This document shows positions 18,575-26,912 of a stretch of DNA of 64,000 nucleotides, piece after piece. Source of the stretch: Xenophilus aerolatus. Lineage in GTDB: Bacteria; Pseudomonadota; Gammaproteobacteria; Burkholderiales; Burkholderiaceae_C. Within the stretch, counting starts at the first letter, position 1, and every line of letters starts with the position of its first letter. The position numbers were made by a program, and so were the translations under genes. Under the pieces are notes generated by a model, which saw only the letters and a list, made by a program, of their open reading frames with translations, did not search any database and was not told where the DNA came from. The stretch is taken from the NCBI GenBank assembly GCA_029968055.1, contig JASCNX010000006.1:1-64000 (forward strand). The letters run 5' to 3'.

Positions 18575-19357
18575 ATGGCTAGAAGAACCGGCGACGTCAT
18601 CCTGGACGTGCAGAACATCTCGCTGTCCTTCGGCGGCGTGAAGGCGCTCACGGACATCAGCTTCGACGTGCGCGAGCACGAGGTGCGCGCCATCATCGGA
18701 CCCAACGGTGCAGGCAAGAGCTCGATGCTCAACTGCATCAACGGCGTGTACTGGCCGCAGCAGGGCCGGATCACCTTCCGCGGCCAGACCTTCAGGCACA
18801 TGAACTCGCGCCAGGTGGCCGAGATGGGCGTGGCGCGCACCTTTCAGAACCTGGCCCTCTTCAAGGGCATGAGCGTGCTGGACAACATCATGACGGGCCG
18901 CAACCTCAAGATGAAGAGCGGCATCCTGGCGCAGGCCTTGCGCTGGGGCCCGGCCGAGCGCGAGGAGCTGCAGCAGCGCGAGTTCGTCGAGCACATCATC
19001 GACTTCCTCGAGATCCAGGCCTATCGCAAGACGCCCGTCGGCCGCCTGCCCTACGGCCTGCAGAAGCGCGTGGACCTGGGCCGTGCCCTCGCCATGGAGC
19101 CGCAGGTGCTGCTGCTGGACGAGCCGATGGCCGGCATGAACGTGGAGGAGAAGCAGGACATGAGCCGCTTCATCCTCGACGTGAACGACGAGTTCGGCAC
19201 CACCATCGTGCTGATCGAGCACGACATGGGCGTGGTGATGGACATCAGCGACCGCGTCGTCGTGCTCGACTACGGCAAGAAGATCGGCGACGGCACGCCC
19301 GACGAGGTGCGCAGCAACGAGGACGTGATCCGGGCTTACCTGGGGACGGAACACTGA
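18575..19357 (+). CDS. livG: branched-chain-type ABC transporter ATP-binding protein (LivG)
   Basis: 260 residues. Walker A GPNGAGKSS at 42-50; the signature loop is LPYGLQKRVDLGRAL (a degenerate LSGGQ typical of LivG); Walker B LLLDEPMAGMN; switch His in IEHDMGVVMD. AGGAGG precedes the ATG at ideal spacing. A longer in-frame start within the upstream palindrome is rejected because the palindrome has no coding constraint. It energises import together with LivF, LivH and LivM. Confidence 0.93.
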   Translation: MARRTGDVILDVQNISLSFGGVKALTDISFDVREHEVRAIIGPNGAGKSSMLNCINGVYWPQQGRITFRGQTFRHMNSRQVAEMGVARTFQNLALFKGMSVLDNIMTGRNLKMKSGILAQALRWGPAEREELQQREFVEHIIDFLEIQAYRKTPVGRLPYGLQKRVDLGRALAMEPQVLLLDEPMAGMNVEEKQDMSRFILDVNDEFGTTIVLIEHDMGVVMDISDRVVVLDYGKKIGDGTPDEVRSNEDVIRAYLGTEH

Positions 19358-19358
19358 C

Positions 19359-20288
19359 ATGGGCTTCTTCCTCGAAACCCTCTTCGGCGGCCTGATGGTG
19401 GGCATGCTGTATTCGCTGATCGCGCTGGGCTTCGTGCTCATCTACAAGGCCAGCGGCGTCTTCAACTTCGCGCAGGGCGCGATGGTGCTGTTCGCGGCGC
19501 TGGCCATGGCGCGCTTCTCGGAATGGTTTCCGCGATGGTTCGGCTTCGAGAGCCTGCTGCTGGCCAACGTGCTGGCCTTCGTCGCGGCGATGGCGGTGAT
19601 GGTGGTGGTGGCCTGGCTGATCGAACGGCTGGCCCTGTCCAAGCTGGTGAACCAGGAAGGCATCACGCTGCTGATGGCCACGCTGGGCATCGCCTACTTC
19701 CTCGACGGCCTGGGCCAGACGCTGTTCGGCAACGACATCTACAAGATCGACGTCGGCATGCCCAAGGACCCGATGATGGTCATGGAAGGCACCTTCCAGG
19801 GCGGCCTGCTGGTGTCGAAGGAGGACCTGATCGCCGCGGCGGTCGCTGCCGCGCTGGTGGTGGTGCTGGCGCTGTTCTTCCAGAAGACGGCCACCGGCCG
19901 GGCGCTGCGCGCGGTGGCCGACGACCACCAGGCCGCGCAGTCGATCGGCATTCCGCTCAACCGCATCTGGGTCATCGTGTGGTCGGTGGCGGGCTTCGCG
20001 GCGCTGGTGGCCGGGATCATCTGGGGCTCCAAGCTGGGCGTGCAGTTCTCGCTCTCGCTGGTGGCGCTGAAGGCGCTGCCGGTCGTGATCCTCGGCGGCC
20101 TCACCTCGGTGCCGGGCGCCATCATCGGCGGCCTGCTGATCGGCGTGGGCGAGAAGCTGTCGGAGATCTACTTGGGCCCGATGCTCGGCGGCGGCATCGA
20201 GATCTGGTTCGCCTACGTGCTGGCGCTGGTGTTCCTGCTGGTGCGACCGCAGGGGCTGTTCGGCGAAAAGATCATCGACCGGGTATGA
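19359..20288 (+). CDS. livH: branched-chain-type ABC transporter permease (LivH)
   Basis: 309 residues, about eight membrane spans. Opens with LFGGLMVGMLYSLIALGFVLIYKASGV, typical of LivH, with the coupling-helix region near RALRAVADDHQAAQSIGIPLNRIW and the LGGLTSVPGAIIGGLLIGVGE segment near the C terminus. One base separates it from livG, so the pair is coupled. The substrate is not fixed by the permease sequence. Confidence 0.93.
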   Translation: MGFFLETLFGGLMVGMLYSLIALGFVLIYKASGVFNFAQGAMVLFAALAMARFSEWFPRWFGFESLLLANVLAFVAAMAVMVVVAWLIERLALSKLVNQEGITLLMATLGIAYFLDGLGQTLFGNDIYKIDVGMPKDPMMVMEGTFQGGLLVSKEDLIAAAVAAALVVVLALFFQKTATGRALRAVADDHQAAQSIGIPLNRIWVIVWSVAGFAALVAGIIWGSKLGVQFSLSLVALKALPVVILGGLTSVPGAIIGGLLIGVGEKLSEIYLGPMLGGGIEIWFAYVLALVFLLVRPQGLFGEKIIDRV

Positions 20289-20297
20289 AGCCGCAAT

Positions 20298-20419
20298 CGG
20301 ACATCCGGACGCAGAGGTCGCAGAAGTTGCGCAGAGGCCGCAAAAGGGAGCACCCATTGATCGAGTTCTTTTTTTGCGTCTTCTGCGAAACCTTTGCGTC
20401 CTTTGCGTCCGGAAGTCCG
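20298..20419. repeat. 122-base palindrome, copy 2
   Basis: Same family and orientation as 18433-18560: left arm CGGACATCCGGACGCAGAGG, right arm ending CGTCCGGAAGTCCG, with a T-rich centre. It fills the gap between livH and livM. The livM ATG that follows has no good ribosome binding site, which may mean the element displaced the original upstream sequence. Confidence 0.88.
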
Positions 20420-20444
20420 CTTTCGCTTTCCATGGCTCACTGAC

Positions 20445-21509
20445 ATGCTGTACAGAGAAAACGGGCAGTTCAAGTCCAGCTACCGCGCCGACCAGCAGAT
20501 CTTTCCGATCGTGCAGGACCGGGTCGCGATCCTCGCGCTGCTGGTGGTGGCCTTCGCCGTGGTGCCCGCCTTCGCGTCGGAGTACTGGCTGCGCGCCATC
20601 TTCGTGCCCTTCCTGATCCTGTCGCTGGCGGCGCTGGGGCTCAACATCCTGGTGGGCTACTGCGGTCAGATCTCGCTGGGCACGGGCGCCTTCATGGCGG
20701 TGGGTGCGTACGCGGCCTACAACTTCCATGTGCGGATCGAGGGCATGCCCCTCATCGTCTCGCTGCTGCTGGGCGGGCTGTGCGCCACCGTGGTGGGCGT
20801 GTTCTTCGGCATTCCCAGCCTGCGCATCAAGGGGCTGTACCTGGCGGTGGCGACGCTGGCGGCGCAGTTCTTCGTCGACTGGGCCTTTCTTCGCATTCCC
20901 TTCTTCACCAACAACTCGAGCTCGGGTTCGGTGAGCGTGGCGGGCCTGAACGTGTTCGGCCTGCCGGTGGAGTCGCCGGCGCAGAAGTACCTGCTGTGCC
21001 TCACGCTGGTGGTGGTGTTCGCGCTGCTGGCCAAGAACCTGGTGCGCAGCGCGATCGGACGCGAGTGGATGGCGATGCGCGACATGGACGTGGCGGCCGC
21101 GGTGATCGGCATCCGCCCGGTGTACGCCAAGCTCACGGCCTTCGCGGTGAGCAGCTTCATCGTCGGCGTGGCCGGCGCGCTGTGGGGCTTCGTGCACCTG
21201 GGCGCCTGGGAGCCCGCCGCCTTCAGCATCGACCGCTCGTTCCAGCTGCTCTTCATGGTGATCATCGGCGGGCTGGGCTCGATCATGGGCAGCTTCTTCG
21301 GCGCGGCCTTCATCGTGCTGCTGCCGATCCTGCTCAACCAGCTGCCGGGCTGGTTCGGCGTGTCGATGTCGACGGCGCTGGCCTCGCACCTCGAATTCAT
21401 GATCTTCGGCGCGCTGATCGTGTTCTTCCTGATCGTCGAACCGCACGGCCTCGCACGCCTGTGGTCGACGGCCAAGGAGAAGCTGCGCCTCTGGCCCTTC
21501 CCCCATTGA
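20445..21509 (+). CDS. livM: branched-chain-type ABC transporter permease (LivM)
   Basis: 354 residues, about nine or ten spans. The LivM signature region GLNILVGYCGQISLGTGAFMAVGAY is present near residues 65-90, and AMRDMDVAAAVIGIRPVYAKLTAF forms the coupling loop. The ATG at 20445 follows a palindrome and lacks a clear ribosome binding site. An in-frame ATG 51 bases upstream lies inside the palindrome and is not preferred. It forms the membrane channel with LivH. Confidence 0.92.
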   Translation: MLYRENGQFKSSYRADQQIFPIVQDRVAILALLVVAFAVVPAFASEYWLRAIFVPFLILSLAALGLNILVGYCGQISLGTGAFMAVGAYAAYNFHVRIEGMPLIVSLLLGGLCATVVGVFFGIPSLRIKGLYLAVATLAAQFFVDWAFLRIPFFTNNSSSGSVSVAGLNVFGLPVESPAQKYLLCLTLVVVFALLAKNLVRSAIGREWMAMRDMDVAAAVIGIRPVYAKLTAFAVSSFIVGVAGALWGFVHLGAWEPAAFSIDRSFQLLFMVIIGGLGSIMGSFFGAAFIVLLPILLNQLPGWFGVSMSTALASHLEFMIFGALIVFFLIVEPHGLARLWSTAKEKLRLWPFPH

Positions 21510-21568
21510 TCCTTCGCCTTGATTTCGCAACCGCACCTCGACGTGCCCTTTCCAACCAGGAGACAACC

Positions 21569-22891
21569 ATGAAGCTGAAATCGTTCGCTCTCGCCGTCGC
21601 CGCGGTCGCGGCCCTGGCGGGCACCGCCGACACGGCCTTCGCGCAGGCCAAGGAGCAGTTCTTCCCGCTGCTGGTCTACCGCACCGGCCCCTATGCGCCC
21701 AACGGCACGCCCTGGGCCAACGGCAAGCAGGACTACCTCAAGCTGGTGAACGCCCAGGGCGGCATCAATGGCGTGAAGATCGCCTTCGAGGAATGCGAGA
21801 CCGGCTACGCCACCGACAAGGGCGTGGAGTGCTACGAGCGCCTGAAGGGCCGCCCCGGCGTGGCGCTGTTCGATCCGCAGGCCACCGGCATCACCTTCGC
21901 GCTGACCGACAAGGTGCCGGCCGACAAGATCCCGCTGATCACGCTGGGCTACGGCCTGGCGGCTTCGCAGGACGGCAACGTGTTCAAGTGGAACTTCCCG
22001 CTGATGGGCAGCTACTGGACGGCGGCCGACATCCTGATCCAGCACATCGGCAAGAAGGAAGGCGGGATGGACAAGCTCAAGGGCAAGAAGATCGCCCTCG
22101 TGTACCACGACTCGCCCTTCGGCAAGGAGCCGATCCCGCTGCTGCAGGAGCGGGCCAAGCAGAACGGCTTCGAGCTGTCGCTGATCCCGGTGACGGCCCC
22201 GGGCGTGGAGCAGAAGTCGGCCTGGCTGCAGGTGCGCCAGCAGCGCCCGGACTTCGTGCTGCTGTGGGGCTGGGGCGTGATGAACTCCACCGCCCTGAAG
22301 GAAGCCGTGGCCACCGGCTACCCGCGCGAGAAGATGTACGGCGTGTGGTGGGCCGGTGCCGAGCCCGACGTGAAGGACGTGGGCGCCAACGCCAAGGGCT
22401 ACAACGCCCTGGCGCTCAACACCTCGGGCACCGAGCCCAAGGTGATCCAGGACATCCTCAAGCAGGTGCACGACAAGGGCCAGGGCACGGGGCCGAAGGA
22501 CGAGGTCGGCTCGGTGCTGTACACGCGCGGCGTGATCATCCAGATGCTGAGCGTCGAGGCCGTCAAGCGCGCCCAGGAGCGCTTCGGCAAGGGCAAGGTC
22601 ATGACCGGCGAGCAGGTGCGCTGGGGCTTCGAGAACCTGGCGCTGGACCAGAAGAAGCTGGACGCGCTGGGCTTCGCGGGCGTGATGCGGCCGCTCTCGA
22701 CCTCGTGCCAGGACCACATGGGCTCGAGCTGGGCGCGCGTGCACGTGTGGGACGGCGCCAAGTGGGGCGGCATGTCGGACTGGTACCAGGCCGACGAGTC
22801 GATCATGAAGCCGATGGTGAAGGCCGCGGGCGACAAGTACGCGGCGGAGAAGAAGCTGACGCGTCGAGACACGGCTGACTGCGGCGCCTGA
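21569..22891 (+). CDS. periplasmic substrate-binding protein of the ABC transporter (LivK-type)
   Basis: 440 residues with a clear signal peptide (KLKSF, hydrophobic core, cleavage near AFAQA). The mature protein is a long HAAT-family receptor with LVYRTGPYAPNGTPWANGKQDY at its start and a GGINGVKIAFEECETGY segment. At about 415 mature residues it is longer than leucine-binding proteins (about 345), which fits receptors for aromatic or other carboxylates. AGGAG precedes the ATG. The family includes amide and aromatic-acid receptors, so 'branched-chain amino acid' should not be read as the substrate. Confidence 0.9.
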   Translation: MKLKSFALAVAAVAALAGTADTAFAQAKEQFFPLLVYRTGPYAPNGTPWANGKQDYLKLVNAQGGINGVKIAFEECETGYATDKGVECYERLKGRPGVALFDPQATGITFALTDKVPADKIPLITLGYGLAASQDGNVFKWNFPLMGSYWTAADILIQHIGKKEGGMDKLKGKKIALVYHDSPFGKEPIPLLQERAKQNGFELSLIPVTAPGVEQKSAWLQVRQQRPDFVLLWGWGVMNSTALKEAVATGYPREKMYGVWWAGAEPDVKDVGANAKGYNALALNTSGTEPKVIQDILKQVHDKGQGTGPKDEVGSVLYTRGVIIQMLSVEAVKRAQERFGKGKVMTGEQVRWGFENLALDQKKLDALGFAGVMRPLSTSCQDHMGSSWARVHVWDGAKWGGMSDWYQADESIMKPMVKAAGDKYAAEKKLTRRDTADCGA

Positions 22892-22951
22892 CAGACGCGC
22901 CTGCACGGCGCGGCTGCAGGCGCGGGGCGCCCCCATTGGCACCCTCCCCTG

Positions 22952-22974
22952 CCCCTCCCGCCGAGCGGGAGGGG
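22952..22974. repeat. GC-rich hairpin between the receptor gene and livF
   Basis: Ten-base perfect arms (CCCCTCCCGC / GCGGGAGGGG) around a 3-base loop. There is no T-run, so it is not a standard terminator. It may stabilise the receptor mRNA or weaken downstream expression, as often seen after receptor genes in ABC operons. Confidence 0.6.
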
Positions 22975-22998
22975 TGCCTGCCACCGATCAGGAGGCGG

Positions 22999-23031
22999 CA
23001 TGTGGAAGCAGACGCTGTGTGCTTCCACATG
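22999..23031. repeat. second hairpin, 11-base perfect arms, just before livF
   Basis: CATGTGGAAGC (22999-23009) and GCTTCCACATG (23021-23031) pair perfectly around an 11-base loop. It ends 14 bases before the livF ATG and could hide or expose the AAGGA ribosome binding site that follows. Confidence 0.6.
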
Positions 23032-23045
23032 CTCGAAGGACAACG

Positions 23046-23858
23046 ATGAGCCAAAGCAACATTCTTCTCGACGTCAACGGCATCGAGGTCATCTACAACC
23101 ACGTGATCCTGGTGCTCAAGGGCGTATCGCTCACGGTGCCAGAGGGCGGCATCGTGGCACTGCTGGGCGGCAACGGCGCGGGCAAGACCACCACGCTGCG
23201 CGCGGTGTCGAACCTGCTGGCCGGCGAGCGCGGCGCTGTGACCAAGGGCAGCATCACGCTGCGCGGCGAGCGCATCGAGGCGCTGACGCCGGCCGACTTG
23301 GTCAAGCGCGGGCTGGTGCAGGTGATGGAGGGGCGCCATTGCTTCGCGCACCTGACCATCGAGGAGAACCTGATGACCGGCGCCTACACGCGCAGCGACG
23401 GCAAGGCCGCGGTGGCCGAGACGCTGGAGAAGGTCTACGCCTACTTCCCGCGCCTGAAGACGCGCCGCACCAGCCAGGCGGCCTACACCTCCGGCGGCGA
23501 GCAGCAGATGTGCGCCATCGGCCGCGCGCTGATGGCCAACCCCAACATGGTGCTGCTCGACGAGCCCTCGATGGGCCTGGCGCCGCAGATCGTGGAGGAG
23601 GTGTTCGCGATCGTGAAGGACCTCAACGCCAAGGAGCGCGTGACCTTCCTGCTCGCCGAGCAGAACACCAACATGGCGCTGCGCTTCGCCGACTACGGCT
23701 ACATCCTGGAGAGTGGCCGCATCGTGATGGACGGGCCGGCGGCGGGCCTGCGCGAGAACGAGGACGTCAAGGAGTTCTACCTCGGCGTCGGCGGCGCGGA
23801 CCGCAAGAGTTTTCGGGACGTGAAGAGCTACAAGCGGCGCAAGAGGTGGCTGGCATGA
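23046..23858 (+). CDS. livF: branched-chain-type ABC transporter ATP-binding protein (LivF)
   Basis: 270 residues. Walker A GGNGAGKTTT at 41-50, signature YTSGGEQQM, Walker B MVLLDEPSMGLAPQ, and AEQNTNMALRFADYGYILESG in the switch region. The C terminus carries a basic extension (KSFRDVKSYKRRKRWLA) beyond usual LivF length. AAGGA lies 7 bases before the ATG. Its TGA overlaps the ATG of the next gene by 4 bases, tying the ligase-like gene to the transporter. Confidence 0.92.
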   Translation: MSQSNILLDVNGIEVIYNHVILVLKGVSLTVPEGGIVALLGGNGAGKTTTLRAVSNLLAGERGAVTKGSITLRGERIEALTPADLVKRGLVQVMEGRHCFAHLTIEENLMTGAYTRSDGKAAVAETLEKVYAYFPRLKTRRTSQAAYTSGGEQQMCAIGRALMANPNMVLLDEPSMGLAPQIVEEVFAIVKDLNAKERVTFLLAEQNTNMALRFADYGYILESGRIVMDGPAAGLRENEDVKEFYLGVGGADRKSFRDVKSYKRRKRWLA

Positions 23859-25105
23859 CGGATTTCTACGACGCACTCGAGACCCGCGACCCCGCCGAGC
23901 GGGAACGCGACCTGCTCGGGGCGCTGCCCCGGCAGATCCTGCAGGCGCAGACCGCGGCACCGGCCTTCGCGACCCTCCTCGCCGACGTGAAGCCGGCACA
24001 GGTGAGCAGCCGCGCCGCGCTGGCGGCGCTGCCCGTCACGCGCAAGTCCGAACTGCTGGCGCTGCAGAAGGAACGGCGCGCGAGCGACCCCTTCGGCGGC
24101 TTCGCGGCCATCGGGCGTGGGGCGCGCATGCCGCGGGTGTTCGCCAGCCCCGGCACCCTCTACGAGCCGGAGGGCACGGCCCGCGACTACTGGCGCACGG
24201 CGCGCGCCCTGTTCGCGGCCGGCTTTCGCGCCGGCGAACTGATCCACAACAGCTTCAGCTACCACATGACGCCGGCCGGCTCGATCATGGAGACGGGCGC
24301 GCATGCGCTCGGCTGCACCGTCTTCGCCGGCGGCACCGGGCAGACCGAGCAGCAGGTCGATGCCATGGCCGAACTGCGGCCCGATGGCTACGCCGGCACG
24401 CCGAGCTTCCTGAAGATCCTGCTGGAGAAAGCGGCCGAGCGCGGCACGCCCTTGCCGTCGATGACCAAGGCGCTGGTCTCCGGCGAGGCCTTCCCGCCCA
24501 GCCTGCGCGATGCCATCGCCGCGCTGGGCGTGCGGGGCACGCAGTGCTATGCCACGGCCGACCTGGGGCTGATCGCCTACGAGACGGCGGCGCGCGAGGG
24601 CCTGGTGCTCGGCGAGGGCGTGATCGTCGAGATCGTGCGGCCCGGCACGGGCGACCCGGTGCCCGAGGGCGAGGTGGGCGAGATCGTCGTCACGACGCTC
24701 AACCCCGACTACCCGCTGATCCGCTTCGGCACCGGCGACCTCTCGGCCGTGCTGCCGGGCGCCTGCCCCACGGGCCGCACCAACACGCGCATCAAGGGCT
24801 GGATGGGCCGCGCCGACCAGACCGCCAAGGTGCGCGGCATGTTCGTCCATCCCTCGCAGGTGGCCGAGATCGCGCGGCGCTTTCCGGAAGTGCGCAAGGC
24901 GCGCCTGGTGGTCGAGGGCGAAACGGGCGAGGACCGCATGACGCTGCGGCTCGAATGCGACGGGAACGCACCGGAAGGCCTGGCCGCGCGCGTGGCCGAG
25001 GCCATCCGGGACGTGACCAAGCTGCGTGGCGAGGTGACGCTCGGCGCCGTCGGCAGCCTGCCCAACGACGGCAAGGTGATCGAGGACGCGCGCAGCTACA
25101 AGTAG
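23855..25105 (+). CDS. PaaK-like phenylacetate-CoA ligase family protein with an altered P-loop
   Basis: 416 residues, same overall fold order as PaaK: the LGCTVFAGGTGQTEQQVDAM segment, the GTPSFLKILLEKA region, the VSGEAFPPSLRDAI stretch and the C-terminal TRIKGWMGRADQTAKVRGMF hinge. The nucleotide loop, SSGTTGKPT in PaaK, reads ASPGTLYEPEGT here. This may be a subfamily variant or a form with changed catalysis. The gene overlaps livF by 4 bases and is the second ligase-like gene in this transport operon. Substrate unknown; a role in activating an imported aryl or acyl carboxylate is likely. Confidence 0.82.
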   Translation: MTDFYDALETRDPAERERDLLGALPRQILQAQTAAPAFATLLADVKPAQVSSRAALAALPVTRKSELLALQKERRASDPFGGFAAIGRGARMPRVFASPGTLYEPEGTARDYWRTARALFAAGFRAGELIHNSFSYHMTPAGSIMETGAHALGCTVFAGGTGQTEQQVDAMAELRPDGYAGTPSFLKILLEKAAERGTPLPSMTKALVSGEAFPPSLRDAIAALGVRGTQCYATADLGLIAYETAAREGLVLGEGVIVEIVRPGTGDPVPEGEVGEIVVTTLNPDYPLIRFGTGDLSAVLPGACPTGRTNTRIKGWMGRADQTAKVRGMFVHPSQVAEIARRFPEVRKARLVVEGETGEDRMTLRLECDGNAPEGLAARVAEAIRDVTKLRGEVTLGAVGSLPNDGKVIEDARSYK

Positions 25106-25135
25106 CGCGGCGCGGCGCGTCGCCGCGCCTCTTCT

Positions 25136-25354
25136 TCAGTAATGCGGTGGCAGTTCGTCGCGCAGGCTGCGCGGGCCGCCCGGACCGGCTTCGGGCAACT
25201 GCTGCTTCAGCTCGGCCAGTTGGCGCAGCAGGCCGTCGATCTGCTGCTGTTGCCGAAAGACGGTGAGGTTCAGCTGCTCGAGCAGGTCCTCGGTATAGCT
25301 GGCCTTGATCTCGAGTTCGGTGAGGCGGTGGTCGGTCGCTTGGGCGGGGTCCAT
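25136..25354 (-). CDS. slyX: SlyX-family coiled-coil protein
   Basis: 72 residues, the usual SlyX length. A heptad-rich helix covers about residues 8-50 (HRLTELEIKASYTEDLLEQL followed by a Gln-rich stretch), then a Pro-rich tail ending in LPPHY, the conserved SlyX terminus. The ATG at 25354 is chosen because the preceding in-frame sequence is low-complexity. Function is not well defined in any species. It is convergent with the PaaK-like gene. Confidence 0.85.
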   Translation of the reverse strand: MDPAQATDHRLTELEIKASYTEDLLEQLNLTVFRQQQQIDGLLRQLAELKQQLPEAGPGGPRSLRDELPPHY

Positions 25355-25389
25355 GCGGCCGATTGTCGCGGCCGCAGGACGCAGGGCGC

Positions 25390-25929
25390 TCAGCCTGCCG
25401 AGACCATGCGGCCGAGCTGGAACACCGAGTTCGGCGCGTTGGGCAGCAGCGGCTTCACCGGGCCGGGCAGCGGCTTCTTCACCGGCTTGGCGGCTTCGGC
25501 ATGCAGCTGGACGCCGGCGGCCACCTGGTCGTCCACCAGCTTCTGCAGCGACACCGAGTCGAGGAACTCGACCACCCGCTGGCTCAGCGAGGCCCACAGT
25601 TCGGGGGCCGCGCAGCGCATGGGGTCGTCGCTCTGGTGGCCGGCGGGCAGCGGGGGCACGCCGGTGGTCTCCAGCGCATCGACGGCGTACAGGATGTCGG
25701 CCACGGTGATGTCCTTCGCGGCGCGGGCCAGCGAGTAGCCGCCGCCCGGCCCGCGCGTGGAAGCCACCAGGCCGTGCCGGCGCAGGTTGGTGAACATCTG
25801 CTCCAGGTACGACAGCGAAATGCGCTGGCGGCGGCTCAGCACCGCCAGCGACAGCGGCCCCGACTTGCGGTGCAGCGCCACGTCGATCATGGCCACGACG
25901 GCCTGGCGGCCCTTGGTACTCAGTCGCAT
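25390..25929 (-). CDS. Rrf2/IscR-like regulator with one remaining Cys
   Basis: 179 residues, start MRLSTKGRQAVVAMIDVAL, winged helix with SLSYLEQMFTNLRRHGLVASTRGPGGGYSLA (about 38-68), and the IscR-like segment CAAPELWASLSQRVVEFLD. E. coli IscR uses Cys92, Cys98, Cys104 and His107 for its [2Fe-2S] cluster; here only the Cys104 equivalent (Cys106) survives and the His position is Pro. It may therefore act as an apo-type repressor or sense something else. AGGAG lies upstream. No isc genes are close by. Confidence 0.87.
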   Translation of the reverse strand: MRLSTKGRQAVVAMIDVALHRKSGPLSLAVLSRRQRISLSYLEQMFTNLRRHGLVASTRGPGGGYSLARAAKDITVADILYAVDALETTGVPPLPAGHQSDDPMRCAAPELWASLSQRVVEFLDSVSLQKLVDDQVAAGVQLHAEAAKPVKKPLPGPVKPLLPNAPNSVFQLGRMVSAG

Positions 25930-25987
25930 GGGTTCTCCTGTGTCGTTGTCTGCGTGTGGATGGAAGGAAGCGGCCGGGGGACAGGCC

Positions 25988-26680
25988 TTATTCGTCGCGA
26001 CCGCCACCCAGGCCCAGCAGCATGAGGATGGACTGGAAGACGTTGTAGAGGCTCAGGTACACGCCGAGCGTGGCGCTGATGTAGTTGGTCTCGTAGCCGT
26101 CCTTCACGCGCTTGAGGTCGTGCAGGATGAAGGCCGAGAAGATGCCGATGGCCATCACCGACAGCGTGATCATCAGCGCGCCGGACTGGATGAAGAAGTT
26201 GGCGATGCCGGCCACCAGCAGCAGGATGGCGCCGATGAAGAGCCACTTGCCCATGGAAGACAGGTCGCGCTTGATCACCGAGGACAGCGTCGCCATGCCC
26301 AGGAACACCGCGCCCGTGCCCGCGAAGGCGGTCATCACCAGGCTGGCGCCGTTGGCCATGCCGAGCACCGTGCCGACCAGGCGCGAGAGCATCACGCCCA
26401 TGAAGAAGGTGAAGGCCAGCAGCACCGGCACGCCGGCGGCGGAGTTCTTGGTCTTCTCGATCGCGAACATGAAGCCGAAGGCGCCGGCCAGGAAGACCAC
26501 CAGGCCGATGCCCGGCGACATGGCGCGCGCGATGCCGGTCTCCACGCCGATCCAGGCGCCCAGGACGGTCGGGATCATCGACAGCGCGAGCAGCCAGTAG
26601 GTGTTGCGCAGCACGCGGTTGCGCTCGGCACTGCTGGAAAGCGTGCCGGAATGATGGAAAGTGGGCAGCGTCTGGTTCAT
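25988..26680 (-). CDS. BAX inhibitor-1-like membrane protein (YccA/YbhL type)
   Basis: 230 residues, about seven membrane spans, with the family's C-terminal ILHDLKRVKDGYETNYISATLGVYLSLYN segment. Members are inner-membrane proteins linked to FtsH modulation (YccA) or calcium leak. The ATG is preceded by AAGGACTTCC on the coding strand. A 232-base A/T-rich gap separates it from the divergent nhaR gene and should hold both promoters; none is strong enough to call. Confidence 0.9.
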   Translation of the reverse strand: MNQTLPTFHHSGTLSSSAERNRVLRNTYWLLALSMIPTVLGAWIGVETGIARAMSPGIGLVVFLAGAFGFMFAIEKTKNSAAGVPVLLAFTFFMGVMLSRLVGTVLGMANGASLVMTAFAGTGAVFLGMATLSSVIKRDLSSMGKWLFIGAILLLVAGIANFFIQSGALMITLSVMAIGIFSAFILHDLKRVKDGYETNYISATLGVYLSLYNVFQSILMLLGLGGGRDE

Positions 26681-26912
26681 GGAAGTCCTTGACAGACCGT
26701 CGACCGGTCCGAGAGTTCCGGCCGAGGCGGCCGGACAAAAGAGAAAGCCTCGGGTTGGAATGTAGGGACGATGACGCTTCGATAAAAGTCGTTTTTTTGG
26801 CATCATCCATTCGTCTTTAATTGATCTTCGCCACTGCCTCCCCTGTAGAGCCACCGCGGGTTTCCCCTGATCCGCGGGCGAGCGGGGTTCCGGCCTACAT
26901 GGCGGCGGCACC

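Noticed and set aside
19245-21566. Very long open frame on the minus strand opposite the livH/livM genes, and many similar ones elsewhere
   Set aside because: High GC leaves stops rare in antisense frames; products are His/Arg/Gln-rich without domains, and the real genes on the other strand are unmistakable.
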